A DNA stretch of 64,000 nt from TMP-86 sp044226865 (GTDB lineage: Bacteria; Pseudomonadota; Gammaproteobacteria; Steroidobacterales; Steroidobacteraceae), in assembly GCA_044226865.1 (NCBI GenBank), contig JBGAGE010000002.1:496001-560000 (forward strand), read 5' to 3'. A program made the position numbers and the translations under genes. This document shows, in pieces, positions 9,110-17,452 of this stretch (within the stretch, counting starts at the first letter, position 1; the number at the start of each line of letters is the position of its first letter). The notes beneath the pieces are model-generated. The model made no database searches. It was given only the letters and a program-made list of their open reading frames with translations, and was not told the DNA's origin.

Positions 9110-10609
9110 CTACATCACGACCACATCGTACTGGTCGACCGAATACAGGGCTTCGGTCTGCAGGCGGATGGGCTTGCCGGTGAGCAGCTCGAGCTCGGCC
9201 AGCGCGGCGGATTCCTCGTCCAGGAGGCGTTCGATGACGTCCTGGTGCGCCAGCACCATGAGCTGCTCGAACTCGAACTGGCGCGATTGGCGCAGGATTT
9301 CACGGAACACCTCGTGGCAGACGGTCTCGGCCGTCTTCACGAATCCACGGCCCTCGCAGGTAGGACAAGACTGGCACAGCAGATGTTCCAGGCTTTCGCG
9401 GGTGCGCTTTCGGGTCATTTCCACGAGGCCCAGGGGCGATACCGAGGAGATGCTGGTCTTGGCGTGGTCGGCGGACAGCGCCTTCTCGAGCGATTGCAGC
9501 ACCTGCTTGCGGTGCTCGGCCTCGGCCATGTCGATGAAGTCGATGATGATGATGCCCCCGAGGTTGCGCAGCCGCAGCTGGCGCGCGATCGCCACCGAGC
9601 CTTCCAGGTTGGTGCGGAAGATCGTCTCCTCGAGATTGCGGTGACCGACGAAGGCGCCCGTGTTCACATCGATGGTGGTCATGGACTCGGTCTGGTCGAT
9701 GATCAGGTAACCGCCGGATTTCAGCGGCACCTTGCGGTCGAGGGATTTCTGGATTTCCTCCTCGACGTGGTGCAGATCGAACAGCGGCCGCTGCTCCTCG
9801 TACATCTCGATGCGCGGCAATGCCTCGGGCATGAAGGTGCGGGCAAATTCCTGCATCTCGCGGAAGGCCGCGGGCTGGTCCACCAGCACGCGGTCGACCT
9901 CGGCCGTCAGCAGGTCGCGCAACGCGCGCAGGCGCAGCGGCAGGTCCGCGTGCACCAGCACGCCGGCGCGTGCCTTCAGGCCATCGGCGCGGATCACTTC
10001 CCACAGTTTGCGCAGGTAGAGCATGTCGGCGCGCAAGGCCTCGGCGGGCGCATCCTCGGCGGCGGTGCGCACGATGAAGCCGTCGCCCTCGCCCGGCACC
10101 GGCCCGGCGCGCGCGCCGGCGTCCGCGCCACCATAGGTCTGCAGCGCGTTGCGCAGGCGCGTGCGCTCCGCCTCGTTCTCGATGCGCGCCGAGATGCCGA
10201 TGCCGCGGCCGTGCGGCATGTACACGAGATAGCGCGAGGGGAGCGTGATGTAGGTGGTCAGGCGCGCGCCCTTGCTGCCCAGCGGATCTTTGAGCACCTG
10301 CACCAGGATCTCGCTGCCCTCGGACACCAGCGTGCGGATGTTGTCGGTGCGAGGTTGCTCGATGCCGGTGTCGGCATGGCGTGCATCGAAGATGTCCGAG
10401 GCGTGCAGGAACGCCGTGCGCTCCAGTCCGATTTCGATGAAGGCGGCCTGCATGCCAGGCAGCACCCGCGACACCTTGCCCTTGTAGATGTTGCCGATCA
10501 GGCCGCGGCGGCTGGCGCGTTCCAGGAACACCTCCTGCAGCACCCCGTTTTCGACCACGGCCGCGCGCGCTTCGTGTCCACTCGCGTTGATCAGGATCTC
10601 GATGCTCAT
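9110..10609 (-). CDS. rng: ribonuclease G
   Basis: A 499-residue endoribonuclease of the RNase E/G family that matures the 5' end of 16S rRNA and degrades some mRNAs. The S1 domain lies near residues 38-125 (GNIYKGKVSRVLPG). The catalytic aspartates are in TTIDVNTGAF and IIIDFIDM, and the zinc-link cysteines are in CPTCEGRG. It lacks the long C-terminal degradosome scaffold of RNase E. Start ATG 10609 overlaps the maf stop (ATGA), with AGGAGG immediately upstream inside maf; the frame continues upstream only as a shadow of maf. The gene order maf-rng-yhdP matches E. coli. Confidence 0.95.
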   Translation of the reverse strand: MSIEILINASGHEARAAVVENGVLQEVFLERASRRGLIGNIYKGKVSRVLPGMQAAFIEIGLERTAFLHASDIFDARHADTGIEQPRTDNIRTLVSEGSEILVQVLKDPLGSKGARLTTYITLPSRYLVYMPHGRGIGISARIENEAERTRLRNALQTYGGADAGARAGPVPGEGDGFIVRTAAEDAPAEALRADMLYLRKLWEVIRADGLKARAGVLVHADLPLRLRALRDLLTAEVDRVLVDQPAAFREMQEFARTFMPEALPRIEMYEEQRPLFDLHHVEEEIQKSLDRKVPLKSGGYLIIDQTESMTTIDVNTGAFVGHRNLEETIFRTNLEGSVAIARQLRLRNLGGIIIIDFIDMAEAEHRKQVLQSLEKALSADHAKTSISSVSPLGLVEMTRKRTRESLEHLLCQSCPTCEGRGFVKTAETVCHEVFREILRQSRQFEFEQLMVLAHQDVIERLLDEESAALAELELLTGKPIRLQTEALYSVDQYDVVVM

Positions 10610-11256
10610 ACCTCCTGCCAAAGAGGCACCCCGGCCTCCTCCAACAATTGCGCGGTCTCGAACAGCGGCAAGCCCATCACGCCCGAGAAGCTTCCCGAGA
10701 GATGTTGGACGAAGCGCGCGCCGAAGCCCTGGATGGCATAGCCGCCGGCTTTGTCCGCAGGTTCGCCAGTATCCCAATAAGCGCGCACCGCCGCCGGATC
10801 GATCCGGCAAAATGTGACTTCGCTGCGGCAGATTCGCTGCAGGGTGCCCGCGGCCGTGCGCAGCGCGATGCCGGTCAGCACCACGTGCGTGCGATCCGAC
10901 AGGCTCATCAACATGGATTCCAATTCGGACGGGGTCGAGGGCTTGCCCAGCAACGATCCATGAAGCACCACCGTGGTATCCGCACCCAGCACCGGTGCCC
11001 GCCGGCCGGGCTCGAGCCGCTCCCAGCCCGCCGCGGCCTTGGCTACGGCGAGCCGGCGAACATAGGCGCAAGGCTCCTCCCCCGCCGCGGGCGTCTCATC
11101 GACCGGCGCGGCCACGACCTCGAAGCGCACCCCCAATTGCCGCAGCAGTTCGCGCCGGCGCGGTGATCCGGAGGCGAGGTAGATCCCATCCTGCACGGCG
11201 GCGGACACAGCTTCAGGCCCGATGATAGGGGTGGCCGGCGAGGAGGCTGGCGGCAC
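10606..11256 (-). CDS. maf: Maf-like nucleoside triphosphate pyrophosphatase (YhdE type)
   Basis: Up to 216 residues. It hydrolyses dTTP/UTP and modified nucleotides to the monophosphate. Motifs seen: LASGSPRRRELL at the start of the fold, PVDETPAAGE, the catalytic GADTTVVL and KAGGYAIQG. The listed ATG at 11256 overlaps the rlmH end by 44 bases. A GTG at 11208 (200 aa, 4 bases after the rlmH stop) is an equally good start, since the conserved fold begins only at residue about 24. It is coupled to rng by ATGA. Confidence 0.9.
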   Translation of the reverse strand: MPPASSPATPIIGPEAVSAAVQDGIYLASGSPRRRELLRQLGVRFEVVAAPVDETPAAGEEPCAYVRRLAVAKAAAGWERLEPGRRAPVLGADTTVVLHGSLLGKPSTPSELESMLMSLSDRTHVVLTGIALRTAAGTLQRICRSEVTFCRIDPAAVRAYWDTGEPADKAGGYAIQGFGARFVQHLSGSFSGVMGLPLFETAQLLEEAGVPLWQEV

Positions 11257-11677
11257 GATAGATCTGCTCGGCGAGCATCACCCGCACCAGGCCGTGGGGA
11301 AAGGTCAAGGGTGACAACGACCATTGCATCGCGGCGCGTGACCGGCATGTCGGCGCCAAGCCATCGGGTCCGCCAATCAGGAATGCCAGGTTACCCCCCT
11401 CGCGCATGCGCCCTGCCAGCCACTGCGCAAGACCTTCGGTGGACAGGGGTTTGCCGCCGACTTCCAATGCCACCACGTAGTCGTCCTTTCCAATGGCCGC
11501 GAGCATGGCCTCGCCCTCGCGCGCGATGGCGCGTGCCGGGTCGGAGCCGCGCGTGGCCACCGCGATCTCATGCAGCTCGATGCTCAGCGGCTTGCCCAGG
11601 CGCTTCTGGTAATCGTGGAAGCCCGCGTCGATCCAATCCGGCAGGCGTGTGCCGGCGGCGATCACCCGGCATTTCAT
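11213..11677 (-). CDS. rlmH: 23S rRNA (pseudouridine1915-N3)-methyltransferase RlmH
   Basis: A 154-residue SPOUT methyltransferase that methylates pseudouridine 1915 of 23S rRNA in assembled ribosomes. The trefoil-knot SAM site is seen as LAFLIGGPDGL, followed by the conserved SLSPLTFPHGLVRVMLAEQ. Length matches the family (155). The gene lies 16 bases downstream of rsfS, the usual partner, and both act on the large ribosomal subunit. Its end overlaps the putative maf start. Very sure. Confidence 0.95.
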   Translation of the reverse strand: MKCRVIAAGTRLPDWIDAGFHDYQKRLGKPLSIELHEIAVATRGSDPARAIAREGEAMLAAIGKDDYVVALEVGGKPLSTEGLAQWLAGRMREGGNLAFLIGGPDGLAPTCRSRAAMQWSLSPLTFPHGLVRVMLAEQIYRAASLLAGHPYHRA

Positions 11678-11693
11678 CGCAAGGCAGCGCGCC

Positions 11694-12161
11694 CTACGCG
11701 CGCACCGCCGCCCGCTTGGCGGCGGTCAGGTCCCACAATTTCTCCAGCCCATAGAATTCGCGGGTTCGCGGCATCATCACATGCACGATGACATCCGTGA
11801 GGTCGATGAGTACCCATTCGGAATCGGTCCGTCCTTCCACGCCGTGTGCACGAAACCCCGCCGCCTTGGCCTTCTCCACCACGCGCTCGGCGATGGATCG
11901 GACGTGCCGGTCGGAGGTGCCGGTGGCGATGACCATGAAGTCGGCGACATCGGTGAGGCCGCGCACGTCGAGCGCCTTGATGTCCAGCGCCTTCATGTCC
12001 TCGAGCGCAGCCACCACCACCTGCTGCAGGGGCGGCGCGGCGGACTTGGTCTTCTTGCGGGGCGAGGCCTTCCCGGCCGCGGGAGTGCGGGCGGCGGATT
12101 TGCGCACGGCGGGTTTGCGCACGGCGTGTACACGCGCCGGTCGCCGGGGAGCGGATGTCAT
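11694..12161 (-). CDS. rsfS: ribosomal silencing factor RsfS with basic N-terminal extension
   Basis: A 155-residue protein; the RsfS fold (DUF143) starts only near residue 45 (QQVVVAALEDMKALDIKALD) and includes DFMVIATGTSDRHVRSIA and DSEWVLIDLTDVIVHVM. RsfS binds ribosomal protein L14 and blocks subunit joining during starvation. The first about 44 residues are Ala/Pro/Lys/Arg rich with repeats such as AVRKPAVRKSAARTPA, absent in E. coli RsfS (105 aa). The only ATG that gives a full fold is at 12161, so the extension appears genuine unless an unmarked internal start is used. It lies between nadD and rlmH as expected. Confidence 0.92.
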   Translation of the reverse strand: MTSAPRRPARVHAVRKPAVRKSAARTPAAGKASPRKKTKSAAPPLQQVVVAALEDMKALDIKALDVRGLTDVADFMVIATGTSDRHVRSIAERVVEKAKAAGFRAHGVEGRTDSEWVLIDLTDVIVHVMMPRTREFYGLEKLWDLTAAKRAAVRA

Positions 12162-12174
12162 GCGTTATGGGTCT

Positions 12175-12825
12175 TCACTTGTGCGGGGCCTGGTCCAGGT
12201 AGCAGCCGGTCTCCATGATGATTTTACGCACCGAGTCGGGCATGAGGAAGCGCGGATCGCGCTGCGAGGCTATCAACAGCCGCAATTCGGTGGAGGAAAT
12301 CTCCAGCTGGGTGACCGCGTGGATGAAAATATTGCCACAAATGGCATCGTGCAGATCGGCAATGCGGCCGGTGCCATGATCCACCAGCATTTCCCCGAGG
12401 GGGCCGCTGGCCGGGGCCCGCCAGCCCGGCCGGTGCGCCACCACCAGGTGCGCCAATTGCAGCAATTCCTGCCATTGGTGCCACTTGGGCAGGGACAGGA
12501 ATGCATCCATTCCGACGATCAGGCACAAGCTGCGGTCGGGAAACTCGCGGCGCAACTCGGCCAGCGTTTCCACCGAGTAGGACGGACCGGACTTGCGCAC
12601 CTCGCGATCGTCGACGGTGAAGCCGCGGTGCCCTTCGGTGGCCGCGCGCACCATCTGCAGGCGCAACTGCGCATCGGCCAGAGGTTGCTGCCGGTGCGGC
12701 GGGTTGCCGGCCGGCAGGAAGCGCACCTCCGCCAGCCGCAGCGCCTGCTGCAACTCGAAGGCGGTGCGCAGGTGGCCGTAGTGGATGGGATCGAAGGTGC
12801 CGCCGAAAATTCCGATGGGATTCAT
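12175..12825 (-). CDS. nadD: nicotinate-nucleotide adenylyltransferase
   Basis: A 216-residue enzyme converting nicotinate mononucleotide and ATP to deamido-NAD in NAD synthesis. The nucleotidyltransferase motif is GIFGGTFDPIHYGHL at the N terminus and the second motif is EISSTELR near residue 186. Start ATG 12825 overlaps the holA stop by ATGA, and the frame upstream only shadows holA. Position between holA and rsfS matches many gammaproteobacteria. Confidence 0.95.
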   Translation of the reverse strand: MNPIGIFGGTFDPIHYGHLRTAFELQQALRLAEVRFLPAGNPPHRQQPLADAQLRLQMVRAATEGHRGFTVDDREVRKSGPSYSVETLAELRREFPDRSLCLIVGMDAFLSLPKWHQWQELLQLAHLVVAHRPGWRAPASGPLGEMLVDHGTGRIADLHDAICGNIFIHAVTQLEISSTELRLLIASQRDPRFLMPDSVRKIIMETGCYLDQAPHK

Positions 12826-13844
12826 GAGGCTACCCTGCCTGAAAGGAGCCGGTGATGCAAAGCGCCGGCAAGGCCCGCGGTGAGCGCGCGCAGCGACGTC
12901 CAGACATCGCCACGCGCCTGGCCCTTGATGATGCGATCGGCGACGGCGGCTTCGCGCATGAGCTGGGCCAAGGGAAGCTTGCGGGAGCGCTGCAGCGCGA
13001 CGGGATTGGGCGGGTTTGCCATATTCCAACCGCTTCCCCCGCCGCCGCTGCGCAGCCGGTCGCGCTCACGCGCCTGCCACAATCCCCGCAATTCACGGCC
13101 CAGGGCCCACAGGATCAGCGTGGGCTCGGTGCCCTCCGCCTTCAACCCCTCCAGCACCTGCAGCGCCCGGCGCGGCTGCCCGCGGGAGGCGGCATCCGCC
13201 AGCGCATACACATCGTAGCGGGCACTGCTGCCCACCCAGGCCTGCACCGACTCCAGGGTCAGCCGCCCGCCATCGGCGAGCAGCGCAAGCTTGTCGATTT
13301 CCTGCGCGGCCGCCAGCAGGTTGCCCTCGGCACGCGCGGCAATCACCCGCGCCGCCTCGGCCTCGAGCGCGAGGCCCGCCGCGGCGGCGCGCCGCGCCAG
13401 CCAATCCGGCAGGCCCTCCACGGTGACATCAGGTATGGCCAGCCACACACCATGTTTCTCCACGGCACGAACCCAAGCAGCCTCGGCCGCCTTCTTGTCG
13501 AGGCGGTTGGTGAGGATGAGAAGCAGGGTGTCCGGCGGAGGACGCGTGAGCAGATCGGTGAGGAACTCCGCGCCACGGTCGGGCTTGCCGGTGGGCATGC
13601 GCAGCTCCAGGATGCGGCGCTCGGAAAACAGCGACAGGGACTGCGCCGACGAGCGCACCAGGTCCCAGTCGAAGCCGCGCTCGATGAAAAACATCTGGCG
13701 GTCGCTGTAGCCGGCGGCGCGCGCGGCAGCGCGGATGGCGTCCGCCGCCTCGCCCGTCAACAAGGCCTCATCGCCGGACACCAGCCACGCCGCCGCGGGC
13801 GGCTTGCGCAACAATTCGGCCAGCTTGTCGATCGCGATTCTCAT
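12822..13844 (-). CDS. holA: DNA polymerase III subunit delta
   Basis: A 340-residue clamp-loader subunit that opens the beta clamp. It has the N-terminal RecA-like delta domain (WLVSGDEALLTGEAADAIR), the central segment TLLLILTNRLDKKAAE, and a C-terminal collar region. Start chosen as ATG 13844 (MRIAIDKLAELL); a GTG two codons upstream at 13850 is also possible. In E. coli and most relatives leuS-lptE lie directly upstream of holA; here an SDR gene is divergent at 95 bp and leuS-lptE are 27 kb away. Downstream it is coupled to nadD. Confidence 0.93.
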   Translation of the reverse strand: MRIAIDKLAELLRKPPAAAWLVSGDEALLTGEAADAIRAAARAAGYSDRQMFFIERGFDWDLVRSSAQSLSLFSERRILELRMPTGKPDRGAEFLTDLLTRPPPDTLLLILTNRLDKKAAEAAWVRAVEKHGVWLAIPDVTVEGLPDWLARRAAAAGLALEAEAARVIAARAEGNLLAAAQEIDKLALLADGGRLTLESVQAWVGSSARYDVYALADAASRGQPRRALQVLEGLKAEGTEPTLILWALGRELRGLWQARERDRLRSGGGGSGWNMANPPNPVALQRSRKLPLAQLMREAAVADRIIKGQARGDVWTSLRALTAGLAGALHHRLLSGRVAS

Positions 13845-13872
13845 GCTCACAGCCTAACCGACGCCACGCGGG

Positions 13873-13902
13873 TGGCCAATCGAAGTTTGCCGCCGGTATA
13901 CT
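13873..13902 (+). promoter_or_regulatory. possible sigma70 promoter for the SDR gene at 13946
   Basis: TGGCCA, an 18-base spacer and TATACT lie 43 bases upstream of the ATG at 13946. The -10 box matches 5 of 6 positions and the -35 box 4 of 6. Judged by eye only. Confidence 0.3.
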
Positions 13903-13945
13903 TGAAAAGCGATTCGCGTTCATCATCTTCAATCTGGGGCACAGC

Positions 13946-14707
13946 ATGGATCTGGGACTTCGCGGCAAGAAGGCCATCGTCACGGGCGGCACCAAGGGCA
14001 TCGGCCGCGCCATCGTGGAACTGCTGGCGCACGAGGGAGCCGACATCGGCCTGTGCGCGCGCAGCGAGGAGGAAGTCGAGGAAACCGTGCGCACGCTCAA
14101 GGCCCGCGGCATCAACGCCGTCGGCGAACCGGTGAACGTGCGCCAGGCGGAAAACTACGGCGAGTGGCTCGGCCGCACCACCGAGGCGCTGGGCGGCTGC
14201 GACATCTTCATCCCGAACGTCAGCGCCGCGGGCGGCATGGACAGCGAAAAAAACTGGATCAAGAATTTCGAAATCGACGTCATGCACACGGTGAACGGCT
14301 GCGAAAAGCTCATGCCCGCCCTGAGCAAATCAGGCGCCGGCTCCATCGTCTTCCTCGCCTCCACCAATGCGCTGGAGACATTCGCGGCTCCGATGGCTTT
14401 CAATGCGATGAAGGCCACGCTGATCGAATACGCCAAGCAACTCGGCAAGAATGTCGCCGCGAAGGGCGTACGCGTGAACTCCGTGGCGCCCGGCCCGATC
14501 TTTTTCGAGGGTGGCGCATGGGAACTCATCCAGGGAACGCAACCCAAGTTCTACGACTGGGCCGTGAAGCAAATCCCGAGCCGACGCCTCGGCACACCGG
14601 ATGAAGTGGCCCGCGCCGTCGTATTCCTCGCCAGCCCCGCCGCCAAGTGGCTCAATGGCACCAATCTCCTCGCCGACAACGGCTTCACCAAGGGTGTTCA
14701 GCACTAA
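13946..14707 (+). CDS. SDR family protein with Phe in place of the catalytic Tyr
   Basis: A 253-residue short-chain dehydrogenase/reductase fold. The cofactor loop is GGTKGIGRA near residue 14, and GARSEEEVEE-like charge after beta2 (CARSEEEVEET) suggests NADP(H). The Ser of the active site is present (VFLASTNALE). The expected YxxxK is FNAMK (codons TTC AAT GCG ATG AAG), so the catalytic tyrosine is phenylalanine; NNAG is also replaced by PNVSAAGG. Either the activity differs from classical SDRs or the protein belongs to a divergent subgroup. It stands alone, divergent from holA. Purine-rich CTGGGGC precedes the ATG. Substrate unknown. Confidence 0.8.
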   Translation: MDLGLRGKKAIVTGGTKGIGRAIVELLAHEGADIGLCARSEEEVEETVRTLKARGINAVGEPVNVRQAENYGEWLGRTTEALGGCDIFIPNVSAAGGMDSEKNWIKNFEIDVMHTVNGCEKLMPALSKSGAGSIVFLASTNALETFAAPMAFNAMKATLIEYAKQLGKNVAAKGVRVNSVAPGPIFFEGGAWELIQGTQPKFYDWAVKQIPSRRLGTPDEVARAVVFLASPAAKWLNGTNLLADNGFTKGVQH

Positions 14708-14755
14708 CAGGTCTTGCTAGCGCGAGACAGGAAGCGTCAGCGAACCAGGAAGTGG

Positions 14756-15523
14756 TCAACGCGCCGAGGCGCCGCCGTCGATGGGGATTTCGGCGCCGTT
14801 GATGAACGAGGCACCGTCGGTGGCGAGGAAGACTACGGTCGCCGCCACTTCGTCTGCGCGGCCCATGCGGTTCATCGGGCTGACTCGGTTCACAATCGAG
14901 AGCGTTCGGGCAGGATTGTCTGACTCCGCAATAAAACTCCGGACCATCGGTGTATCGACGTAGGACGGATGCAGGGAGTTGCAGCGGATGTCGTAGCCTT
15001 GCTCCGCGCAATGCAGCGCAATGGACTTCGTCAGCATTCGTACTGCGCCCTTCGCCGAGTTGTAGGCTGCCAGCTTGGCGACGCCCCGCAGGCCCGCGAT
15101 GGACGAAAGATTGATGATGCTGCCGCGGCCGGTGCGCATCACTGCCAGCGCCGCCTTGCAGCCGAGGAACACGCCGTCCACGTTCACGGCGTGAACGCGG
15201 TGGAACTGCTCCAGGGTCGTGTGCTCGATGTCGGCATTGATGGCGATGCCGGCGGCGTTCACGAGGACGTCGAGACGGTTCCACCGCTTCACCACGGTTT
15301 GCATGATGGCGTCCCACTGCGGCTCCGAGGTCACATCCAGCGGATGAAAGGCCGCCTGCGCGCCGAGCTCGCGCGCAGCCGCCTCACCGCCGGCCACGTC
15401 GATGTCGGCGAGCAGCACCTGCGCGCCGCGTGCCACGAACTGGCGCGCGCATTCGTGGCCGATACCGGACGCGCCGCCGGTGATCAGCGCTACGCGCCCG
15501 GCGAAGTCCTGCGGTTGACTCAT
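14756..15523 (-). CDS. SDR family oxidoreductase
   Basis: A 255-residue classical SDR. Cofactor loop TGGASGIGHECA near residue 16, acidic LLADIDVAG after beta2 (favouring NAD), NAAG motif (LVNAAGIA), catalytic Ser in INLSSIAG, Tyr and Lys in YNSAKGA, and the C-terminal IPIDGGASAR. It would oxidise or reduce a hydroxyl/keto substrate such as a 3-hydroxyacyl or cyclic alcohol. Start ATG 15523 overlaps the upstream nitronate monooxygenase stop by ATGA, so it is the last gene of a three-gene unit with that gene and the lipoate-ligase-like gene. Related proteins include cyclopentanol and 3-beta/17-beta hydroxysteroid dehydrogenases; which one applies cannot be said. Confidence 0.87.
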   Translation of the reverse strand: MSQPQDFAGRVALITGGASGIGHECARQFVARGAQVLLADIDVAGGEAAARELGAQAAFHPLDVTSEPQWDAIMQTVVKRWNRLDVLVNAAGIAINADIEHTTLEQFHRVHAVNVDGVFLGCKAALAVMRTGRGSIINLSSIAGLRGVAKLAAYNSAKGAVRMLTKSIALHCAEQGYDIRCNSLHPSYVDTPMVRSFIAESDNPARTLSIVNRVSPMNRMGRADEVAATVVFLATDGASFINGAEIPIDGGASAR

Positions 15524-16482
15524 GCGGCCGCCCCCGCCAGCCGCGCGCGCGTGGCATCGTAATCGGCGCGCATACGGTTGACGAGATCGGCCACCGGCGG
15601 GACATCTTCGATGCCGCTCACACTCTGGCCCGCGCCCCAGATGTCGCGCCACGCCTTGGCCTCGCCACCGCCGAAGTTCATCTTGTCCTTCCCGGCCACC
15701 GGCAGGTTCCCGGGATCCAGGCCGGCGCGTTCGATGCTGCCGCGCAGGTAATTTCCCGACACGCCGGTGAACAGCGGCGTGTAGATGATGTCGTCGGCGC
15801 GCGAGTCCACCAGCATCTGCTTGTATGCCGGCGGCGCGTTCGCCTCCTGCGTCGCGAGAAAGCGCGTGCCCAGGTAGGCAAGATCGGCGCCCATGGCCTG
15901 CGCGGCCAGCACGTCCGCGCCGGTGCTCATCGCGCCCGAGAGGATCACCGCACCCTCGAAGAAGCCGCGGATTTCCTTGATGAGCGCGAACGGGCTCAAC
16001 ATCCCGGCATGCCCGCCCGCGCCCGCGCATACCGCAATCAGGCCATCCACGCCCTGCTCGGCCGCCTTTTGCGCGTGCCGCAGGTTGATGACATCGTGAA
16101 ACACCAAGCCGCCGTAGGAATGCACGGCGCTGACCACCTCCGCCGGCGGGCGCAGGCTGGTGATCACGATGGGCACCTTGTACTTCACGCACATGCGCAC
16201 ATCGTGATCGAGCCGCGTATTGCTCGCGTGCACGATCTGGTTCACCGCGAAGGGCGCCGTAGGCACACCGGGATGAGCCGCGGCGTGCGCCGCGAGCTCG
16301 CGTGTGATGAGGTCCAGCCATTCATCGAGCTGGGATTCCGGACGCGCATTGAGCGCCGGAAACGAGCCGATGATGCCGGCCTTGCACTGGGCCAGCACCA
16401 ATGGCGGTGTGGAGACGATGAACATGGGCGCGCCGATCACCGGCAGGCTCAGGCGGCCGGCAAGGGCCTTGGGTAGGGTCAT
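15520..16482 (-). CDS. nitronate monooxygenase / 2-nitropropane dioxygenase family flavoprotein
   Basis: A 320-residue TIM-barrel FMN enzyme. The N-terminal LPVIGAPMFIVSTPPLV, the glycine-rich CAGAGGHAGMLSPF and the FMN-phosphate segment VILSGAMSTGADVLAA are typical. Family members oxidise nitronates, and some members act as NADH:quinone reductases or enoyl reductases. It is coupled by ATGA to the lipoate-ligase-like gene upstream and to an SDR downstream. Actual substrate unknown; neighbouring beta-oxidation genes suggest a catabolic role. Confidence 0.87.
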   Translation of the reverse strand: MTLPKALAGRLSLPVIGAPMFIVSTPPLVLAQCKAGIIGSFPALNARPESQLDEWLDLITRELAAHAAAHPGVPTAPFAVNQIVHASNTRLDHDVRMCVKYKVPIVITSLRPPAEVVSAVHSYGGLVFHDVINLRHAQKAAEQGVDGLIAVCAGAGGHAGMLSPFALIKEIRGFFEGAVILSGAMSTGADVLAAQAMGADLAYLGTRFLATQEANAPPAYKQMLVDSRADDIIYTPLFTGVSGNYLRGSIERAGLDPGNLPVAGKDKMNFGGGEAKAWRDIWGAGQSVSGIEDVPPVADLVNRMRADYDATRARLAGAAA

Positions 16483-17243
16483 GAAGGATCCTCGAGGGCA
16501 GAAAAACCGGCGCGGAGCTGCGCGGCGACAGGCAACGCGAACAGGCGCAGCAGATCGGCGCGCAGCCGCGCACCCAGGCCGGCTGCGAGCGGCAGAGGCA
16601 CGCAGCGCGCCAGCACGGTGGTGAGCGCGGGCTGGGGCGGCCGCGGGCTGCCGAGGTCGCGATGGAAGGCCTGCACCTCGAGCGGGTAATCGGCCGCGCG
16701 CACGTCCACCGACAGCACCGCATGCACCCAGATCCGCTGTGCACCGGTTCCCGCGCTGCGCCGTTGCGCCATGCCGCCGATCTTCAAGCCGCGGCAGGAG
16801 AGGTCATGCCGCCCCTCACAATACGCGCCCGCCACCTGCCCGATGCGCAACGGCGCCCGCAGCCGCAGCCCTGCCGCCAGGAGCTTGGCGGCAAAGTCCC
16901 GATAAGCACGCTCAACGCCCGCGTCTGCGCAATACAGATGACTCACCACCAGCGTGCCGGGCCCCAGGGCGACGCAGCCTCCGCCGCTCCTGCGCACGTG
17001 CACCGGAAAACCGCGGCCGGCGGCGGCCGCCGCGGCCCTTTCGAAGCCGGGAGCGGCGGCTTCGAGCGCCGTGACCACCAGGGCGGGCTGCGGCTGCCAG
17101 ATGCACAACTGCGCACGGCCCGGCCGCAAGGCGTTGAACTCGGCCAGTTCCCACTCCAACTGCCGCGCCGCCGGCTGCTCGCCTTCGGGCGCCGTGACCT
17201 GCAACGCCGGCAAGGCGTCCTGCATGCGGGGATTGGCGGCCAT
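16479..17243 (-). CDS. lipoate-protein ligase A-like protein (BPL/LplA/LipB fold)
   Basis: A 254-residue protein of the biotin/lipoate ligase fold. Seen: VRRSGGGCVALGPGTLVVSHL (RRxSGGGxV block, but LGPG replaces the usual HxxGN) and GLKIGGMAQRR with the lysine expected to contact lipoyl-AMP. The start at 17243 (MAANPRMQDALP) is a choice; the open frame extends to 17378 without a better site. No lplA accessory domain or glycine-cleavage genes are near. It is coupled by ATGA to the nitronate monooxygenase. It may attach or transfer lipoate/octanoate, but the altered motif and odd operon make a different acyl substrate possible. Confidence 0.72.
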   Translation of the reverse strand: MAANPRMQDALPALQVTAPEGEQPAARQLEWELAEFNALRPGRAQLCIWQPQPALVVTALEAAAPGFERAAAAAAGRGFPVHVRRSGGGCVALGPGTLVVSHLYCADAGVERAYRDFAAKLLAAGLRLRAPLRIGQVAGAYCEGRHDLSCRGLKIGGMAQRRSAGTGAQRIWVHAVLSVDVRAADYPLEVQAFHRDLGSPRPPQPALTTVLARCVPLPLAAGLGARLRADLLRLFALPVAAQLRAGFSALEDPS

Positions 17244-17452
17244 CACCGGGGCCGGCGCGGGGCGCGCGCAGCGGGGCCGTCCGGTTGTCGGCAAGGTGGA
17301 AAAATGGTGCAGTCGGGCATTCTTGTACCGCGGGCGGCGCGCCGAAATGATGGTATCCGCGCGCCCCTGAACAAGCAATCCTGAAGGCCTTCGCGGGTGT
17401 CGCGGCTGCGGGCGCTGTGATAGCTTGGCGCATCCATCGAGACCCCTTCCCC

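Noticed and set aside
7763..10741. A 992-codon + strand open frame opposite yhdP, rng and maf
   Set aside because: Antisense to genes with clear motifs; composition is typical of a GC-rich shadow frame.
10610..11071. A 653-residue RNase G with an N-terminal extension
   Set aside because: The extra 154 codons only shadow maf; the true start is the ATG at 10609, which restores the normal length and the maf-rng overlap.
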